Both the position numbers and the translations under genes were made by a program. The notes under the pieces were generated by a model, which worked only from the letters and a program-made list of their open reading frames with translations, was not told the origin of the DNA and did not search any database. DNA of 64,000 nucleotides from Ehretia macrophylla (Eukaryota > Streptophyta > Magnoliopsida > Boraginales > Ehretiaceae), in contig CM075775.1 of NCBI GenBank assembly GCA_037974665.1, forward strand, positions 43,240,152 through 43,304,151. The letters run 5' to 3'. Below, piece after piece: positions 33,346 to 45,421 of the stretch (its first letter is position 1; each line of letters starts with the position of its first letter).

Positions 33346-34275
33346 GTCTTGAATAACCCATTCTAAACACTCGTGGTGAAAGTAGGCCAAACCTTTGGCT
33401 GTCCCTAATGCCACTTCGAATCTTTGATCTATTCTAAGAAATTTGAGGTTGTGAATAAGTGCTTGTCAATAGATAATTTTTCGACAAACTCGTAGACCAA
33501 AAGTTTTTATTTTTTATTTTTTATTATTGTGAGTGTCCGGGCCAGTTTGCGCGCACCTCGACTAATCCCACGGGCACTAAGGTTGACCACCGGGTAAACC
33601 CCTAATGCCCCAAGGACTCGAACCCAAGACCTGTCAGTTTTACTGTCCAAGTCTTGTCATTCGAGCTCACCCCTTGGGGGTTCTTAGACCAAGAGCTTGT
33701 GTTTCTTTCTGAACAAAATCCCCACATTCTAACAAGATTCATGTGATTGATTCTCCCAATTGTGCTCATTTCTGCCCTGAACTCTTTTTCTGCTTAAAAA
33801 ATATCTCCCAGTCTCTTCACTGCCATGATCTTTTTGTCCTCCAGTACGCCCTTGTAAACAGCACCAGAGCCTCCTCTTTCTAGCTCTTCCTTGAAATTCT
33901 TTGTTGCCATCTTGAGTTCAGCATAACTAAACCTCTTGAATTGGCACGATATCATGCGATATCCATCCTTGATGGAATCTGGAACACCATGTTTTCTGAA
34001 CAAAAACCACTAGCCTAATATGAAACACAAACACTCGATAGCTCCTATAACCAATGCAAATTAGTATAGATAAACCCATCTGACCCTTTTATTGTCTAAG
34101 TGATACATAGAAGGAGAACCTACAAGGATTTCTATTTCCCTAGATCCACAAATGGCATTAGATCCATTGAGAATTGTGAGTTCTGATATTTGCAGACTAC
34201 TTGGGATTTTTAAGTATATACTACCAAGAAAAGACGGAGTCCTAACTCCATTAAACAACTCGTTTTTCGTGAAAC
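33346..34275 (-). pseudogene. S-receptor-like kinase, pseudogene 2 (membrane span to N-lobe, with a stub of the catalytic region)
   Basis: A close paralogue of 24704-26417 in the same orientation. It covers the end of the PAN region (SIYLKIPSSLQISE), a diverged membrane span, the juxtamembrane segment ([16 protein letters not shown]), FKRFSYAEL, a glycine loop changed to GERGGSG-like, [19 protein letters not shown], then the segment down to CLEWVIQ. It stops where the copia fragment begins, before the catalytic loop. It has internal stops and frameshifts (stop after GDIF, frame breaks near 34010-34060) and a SINE inserted at 33504. Confidence 0.9.
33504..33684 (-). mobile_element. tRNA-derived SINE inserted in kinase pseudogene 2
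   Basis: Minus-strand element with an A/T-rich tail (33504-33527 as T-rich on the plus strand) and a B box GGTTCGAGTCC (complement at 33614-33624) about 45 nt inside its head; an approximate A box lies near 33659-33670. The flanks are TAGACCAAAAG (33493-33503) and TAGACCAAGAG (33685-33695), an 11-bp target duplication with one mismatch. The paralogous kinase near 25367-25377 has only one copy of TAGACCAAAAG and no insert, which is an empty site. It resembles Au-type plant SINEs, but the family name is tentative. Confidence 0.88.
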
Positions 34276-34516
34276 ATTAGCCGAAGATTTATTTTCTTTG
34301 TCAAAAAATAAAGTAAACTATGTCAGCCAAACACGTAGAATTTGCACGGAGTATACCAAAGTATTTAGCTGAGGGGATGTTACATAGCCGCTCAACGCCA
34401 GTGGCATAGATGCGACTAGGGACGAATTGAGGAATTTGTATATTTATTTTTTCAGGAGAGAATAAATAATTATTATTAATTAAAAATATATTTAAATATT
34501 TAAATTTTATTTTATA
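34276..34516. other. Spacer between kinase pseudogene 2 and the copia element
   Basis: AT-rich, nothing recognisable. Ends at the AATAT target duplication (34517-34521). Confidence 0.5.
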
Positions 34517-34521
34517 AATAT

Positions 34522-34843
34522 TGTTAAGAAAATCAAATCGATTGGCAATTAAATTGATTGGATTTTGATTGTTAAGGCAATTAAATTAATTGGGATTTGA
34601 TTGGCTATGTTTTAGCAAAACTTATGATATTACCATACTTGTGCTTTTACCTTTTATCTTGTGCAGGAAAAATCTTATGGTAACTTACCATATGAGAAGA
34701 AGATTTGTGCTAATTAAGGAATGACATTAATTGCATATTCATAAGGAAATGGAGATTAGGGTTTTATGAGTAAAGGTTTTTCTTGCAGCCCAAGATGATT
34801 TGCAGCAGCAATTGGTTATAAATATGAGGCAAAAGGTCGCAGT
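34522..34843 (+). mobile_element. 5' LTR of the copia element, left part
   Basis: Matches 61946-62267 closely. Contains the palindrome TATGGTAACTTACCATA at 34676-34692. Ends at GCAGT, the left target duplication of the chromovirus; the uninterrupted 3' LTR reads CGCAGCAAAG at this point. Confidence 0.92.
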
Positions 34844-35362
34844 TGTAATACCCGAGCCTGGAACGTGAAATTTTCCTGTTTATTTTTCTAAAAATTATAT
34901 TTTTCTTAAATTCTTTGAAATTTAATTGTTATTCCTTTATTGTCGCAAAGTGCATTGCATTTCGAGAGCGATAGTTAGAGAGCGTTTTCTAGTCCTCAGC
35001 AAATAGTGAAAACTAGTATTTAGTGTTTTAATTTTAGTATTTTAGTTGTTGTTAACTAGAATTAGATTTGTATTAGTTGTTTTAGCCTTAAAATGCAAGA
35101 AATAAGCTTATTTGACCAACTTAAGTAACCTTTGACCAAAGCCTTGACCATTTGACTGAGCTTGTCATCTTATTTATGCATAATACATTGCAAAAAAAAG
35201 CTCAAAGCTGAAGAAAAAAAAAAGAGAGCAAGGGCCGAAACTTTGAGGGAAAAAGAAAAAAAAAAGTTTTCAACTTCCAATCGTCAAAACTTCGCGAGAG
35301 CTTGCACGGGGTTGTTTCCGAGTCTTCCAACGTGGTTTTCCTAGCGTCTAAGAGCATCTAAG

Positions 35363-36604
35363 GTGAGGGAAGCATCTTTATTTGCGCATTTAAATATATG
35401 AAACACAAACTTTAATTTTTAGGATTTATGCGTAGATCGTTATTTTATCCGTTTTGATGCTTGAAGAATGTTCCTTGACAATTGTAGAACATGTATTTGT
35501 AACTTTTTAGCATTTTCTACGGTTAAATATAGCAATAGTAATTTAAAATGCGAATGGAATAGTAAATTGTGAATAATAAAACCTCATTTCGTAAAAGTTG
35601 CTCCATTTTGCGTTCTGTTGATGTGAAAAGATGCTAGATATGTTAGAATACCTAAATGCATGATTTTTTTAGGTTGTGTAATGGAAAAACTGAGGAAAAT
35701 GGCTTGGTACATGTTGGGGTCGTTTAGGTCGAGTTTAACGTTTTCTCGTTTTGCGTGATGGCGTTGTCTCGGGAGGCCATGGAAGCACTTTTGGTGTGGT
35801 TATGGCGCTGGTTGGGTGTTTGGTTAGGGTAGCTGTAGTTCAAATGAGCAAAGGGAAAAATCGGGGCTTTGCGGGAATTCTAAGGTAAAGTAAGGTTTCA
35901 TGGTCTTTAGACGTGCCTTATGGTGACCAAGGAGGAATGGTGGCTTGTTTGGAAGTAGTAGCATTTTGAAAGTTGGGGTCGTTGTGTGATTTTGTTGGTT
36001 TTCATAGTATTATGCCTATAAAATGCCTATTGTTGCTTATTATGCTTGTTAAAGTTGATTATGAGTGAAATGTTTACTAACCGTTGCTATTGCGTGCGAG
36101 AGTAACCTACTTTGTTATTCTCCCACGTGTCGTTCTATTGCTCGATTGCTCGATTGCATTGTATATTGTATTGCATTCATAGAGTCAGGGGCGGTGTGAT
36201 GGGCCTCTCTGGGTGGCCTTGGGTTGCCAGGGTTGGTTGCCCTAGCTCCGTGTCCTATTACCTTTCTTGCTTGGGTTGCCTCCCAGGGAGATTTGGGTCG
36301 TAGAATTGATTGGATACTTCCGGGGTATTCAGAACTGAAGTTATAAGGTGGTTGGGCCGGTGCGTCGTCAACGGATTCGTGATTGAGAGTTGCTTGTGGA
36401 AAATGAATTGTATCCTTTAATTGAATGGTTATAGTCTTAATGCTTGTCTTGATTTATTGTTGGCTTTGTTTGTATCTCTATACGATAATCGACTATTCTA
36501 CTTGACTATTTGCATTGCATTCTCCTCTTACCTCCGTCCTTCATACCAATTACCCTCGCTGAGCAATAGTTTTTGTTCATTCCTTTCTATACTATATTTT
36601 ACAG
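35363..36604 (+). promoter_or_regulatory. Candidate LTR-internal intron (Tekay 5' LTR)
   Basis: Same layout as in LARD A: AAG|GTGAGG donor, hairpin, then pyrimidine-rich tract and ACAG|G acceptor. The equivalent span in the 3' LTR is 54627-55891 and in the unpaired LTR 26940-28198. Splicing is inferred only from the consensus matches and their preservation. Confidence 0.35.
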
Positions 36605-36669
36605 GGGTGGTTGAAGCGAATCCTATTAAGGTAATTAAGGAGGAGGAGCAAGTGGATGTGTTTCCTTGA
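36605..36669 (+). other. Small acidic frame after the acceptor-like site
   Basis: Encodes VVEANPIKVIKEEEQVDVFP then stop. Equivalent frames follow the acceptor at 28199-28253 and 55892-55956. Differences between copies include several third-base changes (GCG/GCA, GAT/GAC, CCT/CCG, ATT/ATA), and the stop TGA is kept. No start codon feeds this frame from the upstream exon-like part, which has stops in all frames, so coding is doubtful. Confidence 0.3.
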
Positions 36670-37133
36670 TAGCACTTTCTTTGCTTAGCTGGTGGTTGGT
36701 TGCCAGTCTTTTGTGCGGGCCATGGTTGATGTGTATATTGCTTGGTTGACGCTTCATTTTTAGGCTTGTAGCCTTGTATGTAGTTTCTATTTTGAGGCCA
36801 CTATGGCCTTATGTTGTAAAAGTTTAATGGTTGTAAAGTTGTAAAGATATACTCACGTGACTAGTAAGAACTGCATGCTAATGGTTTAACTACTTAGTGG
36901 CACGAATACTTGTGTATTATGCATGACATTTTTGGTTTGCAAAGTTGTTTAATGAGAAGATGTATGTTTTCTAAAAGAAAGTTGACTTGTTTCAAATGTT
37001 TATTGTGGTTTTCGTGAATATTATGTTGAATGTAGGGTTTTCAGATCGTCCATGGTACAGAGGAGACTCTGTCCATGTGTTGGGTCCAGGCTTGGCCTTT
37101 TGCGGGGTCGGGTCGGGGCGTGACATCTGTAGG

Positions 37134-37145
37134 TGGTATCAGAGC
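37134..37145 (+). other. Primer binding site of the chromovirus
   Basis: TGGTATCAGAGC eight bases after the 5' LTR end; identical to the LARD primer site. Confidence 0.9.
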
Positions 37146-37433
37146 ATGTTAGTATTGCATGAGCCAGGATATGTTTCTCGGTCTGTGGGGTAAAGGTTTA
37201 AAATGATAAAGTGTTATTGTATGATTGTTAAGTGAAAAATGTTATAGTATGACTATGTGAACTTGGAGTGCTTATGTGTTTAAGTGAATTAGTTTGACAT
37301 GTGAATCTTGTGTTATGTGAATTGTGTGATAAGATATTTGATTGTTATTGACTTGAGTGTTATCTAATCTTATGTGTTATATTTCTGTCTATAAACTGCT
37401 TTTATATGTTGCCAGCTACTGTAAGTTGTTATT

Positions 37434-37990
37434 ATGCCGCCACGTCGTAGTGCTCAAGGTCAAGGGGCAGATGAAGAGGTAGCAAAACAGGGTCAACAAC
37501 CGATGCCTGAACAGTCTATGGCTACTATGACCGCTGCAGTTGACCGGATTACTCAGGTACTGCATGAGCAGAAGCAGGAAAGGAATAATCCCCAGGGAAA
37601 TCAAGCTAATCCTGGTGGACAAGGGCATAGGGCTAAGAATAATAAGTTGGAGAAATTCCTTAGGCACGAGCCGGGTAAGTTCTTCGGAGAGCCGGATGAT
37701 GAGGTAGCCAAGAGATGGATTAACCGTGTTGAGAAAATTTACGCTGCTTTAAGGTACACTGACGAGGCAAAGATAGCTTATGCAGCATTCCTGTTTGAGG
37801 GCGACGCGGAACAATGGTGGAATACTATCAGGTTGAGGTGGGACTGTGAGGATGTTCTGCATTTGTGGGATGATTTCGTGAGTGAGTTTTGGTACAAGTA
37901 TATTCCCGAGATGGCTAGGGAAAGGCGGGAAGACGAATTTGTTGGCCTTAAGCAAGGAAACATGACTGTCGCACAGTATGAGGCTAGGTT
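37434..37990 (+). pseudogene. Tekay gag, 5' part
   Basis: ATG at 37434 starts MPPRRSAQGQ, the usual start of Tekay/Del gag. Clear capsid motifs follow: EKFLRHEPGKFFGEPDDE, WINRVEKIY, FLFEGDAEQWW, EFWYKYIPEM, MTVAQYEARF. About 185 codons are open up to the insertion point. Role in the family: forms the virus-like particle and packages RNA. The frame is cut at AGGTT by the LARD array; the apparent extension to 38075 is array sequence. Gag resumes at 50066. Confidence 0.93.
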
Positions 37991-40774
37991 TGTAACACCC
38001 CGATCCCTCTCGAGACCGGAAGTTCTATCAATCAACCTAATCACAACCCAAATCCAAACCCGGGCACGATTTTAGGGAAATACGGACAGAGTCTCCCTTG
38101 TTTCTAGTCAAATTGCAAAACCTGTAATAGCATATAAATGGACCAACACCGTGTCCAAACATTCAACCACCTCAAGGCCATCCGAGCCTTGGTTCACAAC
38201 ATGCAAATCACAAGTAAATATACATTCATGCTTAGCAATTAAACTACCAACCTATTGCATAAGCTAGACTATCATAGTTTTCTATATTTTTTCCTTTGTT
38301 ATTACAAACATGCATTGAAATTAAGCTATGCTAACTGATTACATAAACTAGCTTATCAATTCACCTCAGCTACTTAGCTAAATTTAAATTACATTTCTTT
38401 TGACAATAAATACAAACAACATATAAACATACATCTTTACAAACTTCGACACTCAAGCCACATAGGCACGCAAGACAATTCTTCAGGCAACGAACTTTCA
38501 CGAAATCACGAACTTTCCAGCTAACATGACATTTCCTGAAATGTGGTGGTGAGGAGTGAGTATACATAACACGTATACTCAGTGAGGGCGAGACAGATAT
38601 CGAATTGGAGAGAAAGAAAGTCGTGCAATGCAATTAGTCACAGCTAAGCAATAAAGTCAATAGGAAAGCATTCAATACAAACGACAATATATTAAACATT
38701 CAAGAAAGCATTAACACAACCATTCAAAGCTATACCACACTCTGAAGGCTATGGTTCACTCTTACGAGCAATATACCATTTCACAAGCGATACATCAATC
38801 TCGAGCTTGATGTTGACAATGATGACAATAAGCGCGCAACCACCTTATAATACCAGTTTGGAATACCCCGGAAGTATCCATCAATCTACGACCCAAATCT
38901 CCCTGGTAGGCAACCCAAGCGAGAAGAGGGAATAGCTACAGAGCTAGAGCAACCAACACTGGCAACTCGAGGCTACCCAGAGAGGCCCATCACTCACGTG
39001 CGGAACACTATGCAATGCAAGACTCGATACAAGGCAATAAACGAGCGATAACACAACAATACAAACTAGTGACAACAAACTAGATAACAAGCAATCACAA
39101 TCAATACTAGCATTCAACTAAATTTTCAAGCATAACAAGCAATAATAAGCAACAATAACCCCAATTAAACTAATAACAGCAGTTCAAACACAAAAACAAC
39201 AAATATCACTATCCAATCCCCAACTACCAAAGACAATTACGAGCAAACGAGCTACGGAATTAGGAAACCGATTTCACTACATTCACTTAGGCACTACAAG
39301 GCACATTTCTATGTCACTAAACCTCACTTTTCCAACCAAAGCCCGAAAGTCCACCTACTGCGTTTGAACTACAGCTATGCTAACCGGTCACTCAATCAAC
39401 GCCACAACAGCACCAAAAGTGCTTCCATGCCCTCAATTTCAATACCCCCAACTCAATTCGAGCACGGTCAACTTTTGGTCAAACAGCCCCTTTACGTTTC
39501 TTTGTCTAATTTCCAATTTTAACAAAGGCTGATCCGTTTTTATTTCACATTTTAGCTTTCTATCACTAATGGCACCTATCCAAATCAAGCAATCGCAATT
39601 TGGATCGAAATCCGAAATTCTAGGATTTACTATTCATAATTCACTATTTATTATTTTTCCCCAATTTCAAATACGCAGTTTCAACCGTAAAATTTGCTAA
39701 ATAACTATCAAGCAATGCTCTACGAACCCTAAGCAAGCTATTTCAAGCAATAACAGGCATTATAACGCGATAAATATCAAATCAGAAAAATTGACTCAAA
39801 AATCAAATTCATATTAAAATGCACAAAAGCGTGAAAACCCTCACAGAGATTGAAGACCAAGACCCGCAAGGACCCGAGCCATGACCCCCGAGCAATTCCA
39901 CGCGCAATTGTAGAAGAAAATGCAAGAAAAATCCTTTTCTTTTTCTCCTTAATCCATTCGGCCATGAGAAGGACAATTTGGGCATTTTGGAATTTGTTTT
40001 TTTATTTTATTTTAGCCTTGTTTATTATTTATTAGGTGACAAAGGGCATTTTGGTCTTTTACAAAATCAAACTTTAGTTAAAAATAATCAAATAAGCTTA
40101 CTTTGATACCATTAAATCTAATTAAAGTTAAAACAATGCAATTAAATGAAAAATAACTAAAACTAGTTAAATTAAACTAAAAACATTTTTCACAAAGTCT
40201 GAAGAATATTTCTCTAACTCTCATTTTCGAAATACTGCGATCGAACAGTCAATAATCGATCGCTAATAAGGTGATGAGCAATAATATAAAACTTTAATTC
40301 TTTGAACAGTAGAATAGTAGAATAGTTTAAAATTCACTCCGGCTCGGAGTTACTTCCTCATTTATTTGAAAACTGAGTGTTTCTAATGCAAGATAATTAA
40401 AACCGATTATTAAAATAATCAAAACAATCAAAATAATCAATATTCATTTAAAAATAATTAATTTAACTATTTCTAGAACATTTTAAAGAATTATGAAGTT
40501 AATGTTAAGCTACAAATGAAAGTTAATATAAACACATACTTAAATACAATTAAACACTAAGATTTAAGATAACACTTAATTAATCACAAGAAAAGAAATT
40601 CAATTACTATAATTATCAGGAATAGGTAATAACCTTTTAATTGTTCAATTTACAACTACTAAATACTTCCAAGAGGAATATTAAAATAGTGCAAATTGGT
40701 TGATTTAACTAATTAAACATTTAATCAAATGCAGTCAAGTGCTATTAAATGCATGCCGGGTTCGGGTTATCACA
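37991..40774 (-). mobile_element. Array LTR 1 (3' terminal LTR on the minus strand)
   Basis: Plus-strand text runs TGTAACACCCCGATCCCTCT ... TTCGGGTTATCACA. Nearly identical to LTRs 2 and 3 with scattered substitutions, for example GAAATACGG against GAAAGACGG near 38078. Carries the same hairpin (GAGTATAC / GTATACTC form near 38557-38582, disturbed by a base change) and module as LARD A. Confidence 0.93.
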
Positions 40775-42635
40775 TATTTTTCCCCTTAAAACAATTGCGT
40801 CCTTGCAATTCTTCTTCCAATAGAACTCAGCATCATCTGAAATCCAATTTGGACTAATCTTCATTAGCTACTGAACAAGTATTCCATCAAGATGACCAAT
40901 AGGAAAGTTCAAGTAGAAATGCCAAGTGGTAACACCAAATAAACGCTCAAAGGTAGATACCGTACAAGAATCCTGTTGACACGAATACCGAAGAAGAATA
41001 AATTCCAACCAGAAACGCCGAGATAATACCAATAAAGAATAAAGCAAAGATACTGTAGATGTCATTAATACCACACAATAATGACAAGAAGAATACATCA
41101 CGCACGAATCTCCAATAGAAGTCTAACTATTACTGCCCGAGAATTCCCAAGCAAGAAGCCAAATAAAAGCTCAATCAAAGGTTCTATCTAGAGGTCCAAA
41201 GAATTACCCCGCTGGTCATGAATTTCATAGAAGAATTCCCTGTTAAGAGTGCTGAAGAAAATACCAAGAAACCCAATCAAATATACTTCTGAAGCTCCAA
41301 AGAAGCCTTCCAAATAAAAAACCCATGGAACAACCAATTAGATTCCAAGTTTTGCTGCCAAATGCCGAGAGGAATGTTAAAGGAAATAGTAGAGAAAATA
41401 TAATGTGCCCAATAAGACAACCAAATTGAATAACAAACGTAGTTTCCCAGATGGACGAAAACTCCAAAGATAAACACCGTACTGGTGAACAATATACGGA
41501 GACCAAACTCTGAGGCCTATTCACTGTTTGCCAAGTGAGAACTTCATGCAACCTTGCCAATAAGGAAAATACCAATAGAACGCCCAATAAGAATTTCAAA
41601 GAACACCATAAGTAGTATTATACAATAAGTCGGATAGGAACTCCAAATACCAAACTTACTGAGGAACACTAAAGATGATATCTGAAACAATGCTCCAATA
41701 AGAAAGTAGCCAAGTTTGCCCAATAAGTAAATACTAAATAAATGGCCACTAAGGACCCTAGAGAATGCCATTGAAGAATTTATAATCAGGAATGCCAGTA
41801 GCACACCAATAAAGACCGAGACACATATAACCTAGATAATACTGTGCAGTAAGGCTGATTGAAATCCCAATAGCTAAATCCACCGAGAAATGCCAACAGA
41901 AGTCTCCAAAGAACACCCGTTAAGAAAACCAAAGAATGCTCCAGAGAACAATTAAATAAAACCCCAAAAGAAGACTACTCTTTCACAACTGTTAAACACA
42001 GAGGAGGACCCTAGAGTTTTGCCAATAACCGAGCTCCAAAGGCAAACACCAATTCCCAATTAAAGGCTAGTCAAATGCCATTCATTTCCTGCCAATTCAT
42101 TCACCTTGAAAAGCCAGCGGTGAACCACTTTATTCAGGGGAGGAAGAGAACTTACTTACCATTTCCATAAGACATGTATGAATGCCAATATATCACAGTT
42201 ATACACATGCCTTAAACTATTATGCAAGCAAGTTTACAAAACAGTTTATTCAACAAAATCACTCAAGCACGACATAATCAAGTCAAGCACAACATAATCA
42301 ATTCAAATCACGGCATAGCTAATTCAAGACATTCCATACACATATTACAAGTAATACTTCAAGCAAATAACAATTCACGAGGTCGATTCAATTCGCAATG
42401 CCAATTCGATAGGTCAGTTCAATGCACAACTAGACATTTCAATTCACTTAGCACACAATTTACACATAACACATAACTATATCACATAGGTGCATACATT
42501 CAAGTCAAGACACACATTCTCACATACAAGCATACACTTTCAAGACACACTTAACAAGCACACATTCAAGGATCACTACCAACCAGACCGAGGACCCTGT
42601 CCCGACTTATGAGCTAGACAAGCTCTGATACCACC
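40775..42635 (-). mobile_element. Array interior 1
   Basis: On the minus strand: primer site at 42622-42633, non-coding quasi-repetitive interior homologous to 12038-13812, then a purine tract at 40775-40790. Reading frames such as 41243-41599 and 41544-41804 are hydrophobic and arise from the repeated TTTGG and TTCTT words. No gag or pol. Confidence 0.9.
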
Positions 42636-45421
42636 TGTAACACCCCGATCCCTCTCGAGACCGGGAGTTCTATCAATCAACCTAATCACAACCCAAATCC
42701 AAACCCGGGCACGATTTTAGGGAAAGACGGACAGAGTCTCCCCTGTTTCTAGGCAAATTGCAAAACCTGTAATAGCATATAAATGGACCAACACCGTGAC
42801 CAAACATTCAACCACCTCAAGGCCATCCGAGCCTTGGTTCACAACATGCAAATCACAAGTAAATATACATTCATGCTTAGCAATTAAACTACCAACCTAT
42901 TGCATAAGCTAGACTATCATAGTTTTCTATCTTTTTTCCTTTGTCATTACAAACATGCATTGAAGTTAAGCTATGCTAACTGATTACATAAACTAGTTTA
43001 TCAATTCACCTCAGCTACTTAGCTAAATTTAAATTACATTTCTTTTGACAATAAATACAAACAACATATAAACATACATCTTTACAAACTTCGACACTCA
43101 AGCCACATAGGCACGCAAGACAATTCTTCAGGCAACGAACTTTCACGAAATTACGAACTTTCCAGCTAACATGACATTTCCTGAAATGTGGTGGTGAGGA
43201 GTGAGTATACATAACACGTATTCTCAGTGAGGGCGAGACAAATATCGAATTGGAGAGAAAGAAAGTCGTGCAATGCAATTAGTCACAGCTAAGCAATAAA
43301 GTCAATAGGAAAGCATTCAATACAAACGACAATATATTAAACATTCAAGAAAGCATTAACACAACCATTTAAAGCTATACCACACTCTGAAGGCTATGGT
43401 TCACTCTTACGAGCAATATACCATTTCACGAGCGATACATCAATCTCGAGCTTGATGTTGACAATGATGACAATAAGTGCGCAACCACCTTATAACACCA
43501 GTTTGGAATACCCCTGAAGTATCCATCAATCTACGACCCAAATCTCCCTAGGAGGCAACCCAAGCGAGAAGAGGGAATAGCTACAGAGCTAGAGCAACCA
43601 ACACTGGCAACCCGAGGCTACCCAGAGAGGCCCATCACTCACGTGCGGAACACTATGCAATGCAAGACTCGATACAAGGCAATAAACGAGCGATAACACA
43701 ACAATACAAACTAGTGACAACAAACTAGATAACAAGCAATCACAATCAATACTAGCATTCAACTAACTTTTCAAGCATAACAAGCAATAATAAGCAACAA
43801 TAACCCCAATTAAACTAATAACAGCAGTTCAAACACAAAAACAACAAATATCACTATCCAATCCCTAACTACCAAAGACAATTACGAGCAAACGAGCTAC
43901 GGAATTAGGAAACCGATTTCACTACATTCACTTAGGCACTACAAGGCACATTTCTATGTCACTAAACCTCACTTTTCCAACCAAAGCCCGAAAGTCCACC
44001 TACTGCGTTTGAACTACAGCTATGCTAACCGGTCACTCAATCAACGCCACAACAGCGCCAAAAGTGCTTCCATGCCCTCAATTGCAAAACCCCCAACTCA
44101 ATTCGAGCACGGTCAACTTTTGGTCAAACGGCCCCTTTACGTTTCTTTGTCTAATTTCCAATTTTAACAAAGGACGATCCGTTTTTATTTCACATTTTAG
44201 CTTTCTATCACTAATGGCACCTATCCAAATCAAGCAATCGCAATTTTGATCGAAATCCGAAATTCTAGGGTTTACTATTCATAATTCACTATTCATTATT
44301 TTTCCCCAATTTCAAATACACAGTTTCAACCGTAAAAATTGCTAAATAACTATCAATCAATGCTCTAAGAACCCTAAGCAAGCTATTTCAAGCAATAACA
44401 GGCATTATAACGCGATAAATATCAAATCTGAAAAATTGACTCAAAAATCAAATTCATATTAAAATGCACAAAAGCGTGAAAACCTTCACAGAGATTGAAG
44501 ACCAAGACCCGCAAGGACCCGAGCCATGACCCCCGAGCAATTCCACGCGCAATTGTAGTAGAAAATGCAAGAAAAATCCTTTTCTTTTTTTCCTTAATCC
44601 ATTCGGCCATGAGAAGGAAAATTTGGGCATTTTGGAATTTGTTTTTTTTTTTTTAATTTTAGCCTTGTTTATTATTTATTAGGTGACAAAGGGCATTTTG
44701 GTCTTTTGCAAAATCAAACTTTAGTTAAAAATAATCAAATAAGTTTACTTTGATACCATTAAATCTAATTCAAGTTAAAACAATGCAATTAAATGAAAAA
44801 TAACTAAAACTAGTTAAATTAAACTAAAAACATTTTTCACAAAGTCTGAAGAATATTTCTCTAACTCTCATTTTCAAAATATTGCGATCGAACAGTCAAT
44901 AATCGATCACTAATAAGGTGATGAGAAATAATATAAAACTTTAATTCTTTGAACAGTAGAATAGTAGAATAGTTTAAAATTTTCTCCGGCTCGGAGTTAC
45001 TTCCTCATTTATTTGAAAACCGAGTGTTTCTAATGCAAGATAATTAAAACCGATTATTAAAATAATCAAAACAATCAAAATAATCAATATTCATTTAAAA
45101 ATAATTAATTTAACTATTTCTAGAACATTTTAAAGAATTATGAAGTTAATGTTAACCTACAAATGAAAGTTAATATAAACACATAGTCAAATACAATTAA
45201 ACACTAACATTTAAGATAACACTTAATTAATCACAAGAAAAGAAATTCAATTACTATAATTATCAGGAATAGGTAATAACCTTTTAATTGTTCAATTTAC
45301 AACTACTAAATACTTCCAAGAGGAATATTAAAATAGTGCAAATTGATTGATTTAACTAATTAAACATTTAATCAAATGCAGTCAAGTGCTATTAAATGCA
45401 TGCCGGGTTCGGGTTATCACA
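42636..45421 (-). mobile_element. Array LTR 2 (shared middle LTR)
   Basis: Flanked by a primer site on one side (42622-42633) and a purine tract on the other (45422-45436). It therefore serves as the 5' LTR of one unit and the 3' LTR of the other, the hallmark of an LTR-LTR recombinant. Confidence 0.93.

Larger units (their letters stand above)
34844..37125 (+). mobile_element. 5' LTR of the Tekay chromovirus
   Basis: Contains the donor CTAAG|GTGAGGG (GT at 35363), the CTCCCAGGGAG block near 36281, a hairpin weakened by one change (TGAGCAA / TTGTTCA near 36559-36579), and the acceptor TTTTACAG|G ending 36604. The frame 36605-36669 encodes a short acidic tail seen in two other copies. Confidence 0.92.

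Noticed and set aside
33610-33625. Possible tRNA gene from the GGTTCGAGTCC box
   Set aside because: No cloverleaf stems around it; poly-A-like tail and target duplication show a SINE.
24704-34275. A single kinase gene split by insertions between the two minus-strand parts
   Set aside because: The parts overlap in protein coordinates (membrane span and N-lobe occur in both), so they are paralogues.
36421-36669. Plus-strand frame of 82 codons reaching the acidic tail
   Set aside because: The equivalent place in the other two Tekay LTRs has a TGA in CCTTGAGAC, so the long frame is a chance of one copy.
38370-38633. Frame of 87 codons repeated at 43015 and 47660
   Set aside because: It lies in the three array LTRs, antisense to or overlapping LTR signals; repetition reflects LTR copies, not a gene family.
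41243-41599. Minus-strand frame of 118 codons, repeated at 45899-46246
   Set aside because: Same reason: LARD interior, similar only because the two interiors are near-identical DNA copies.
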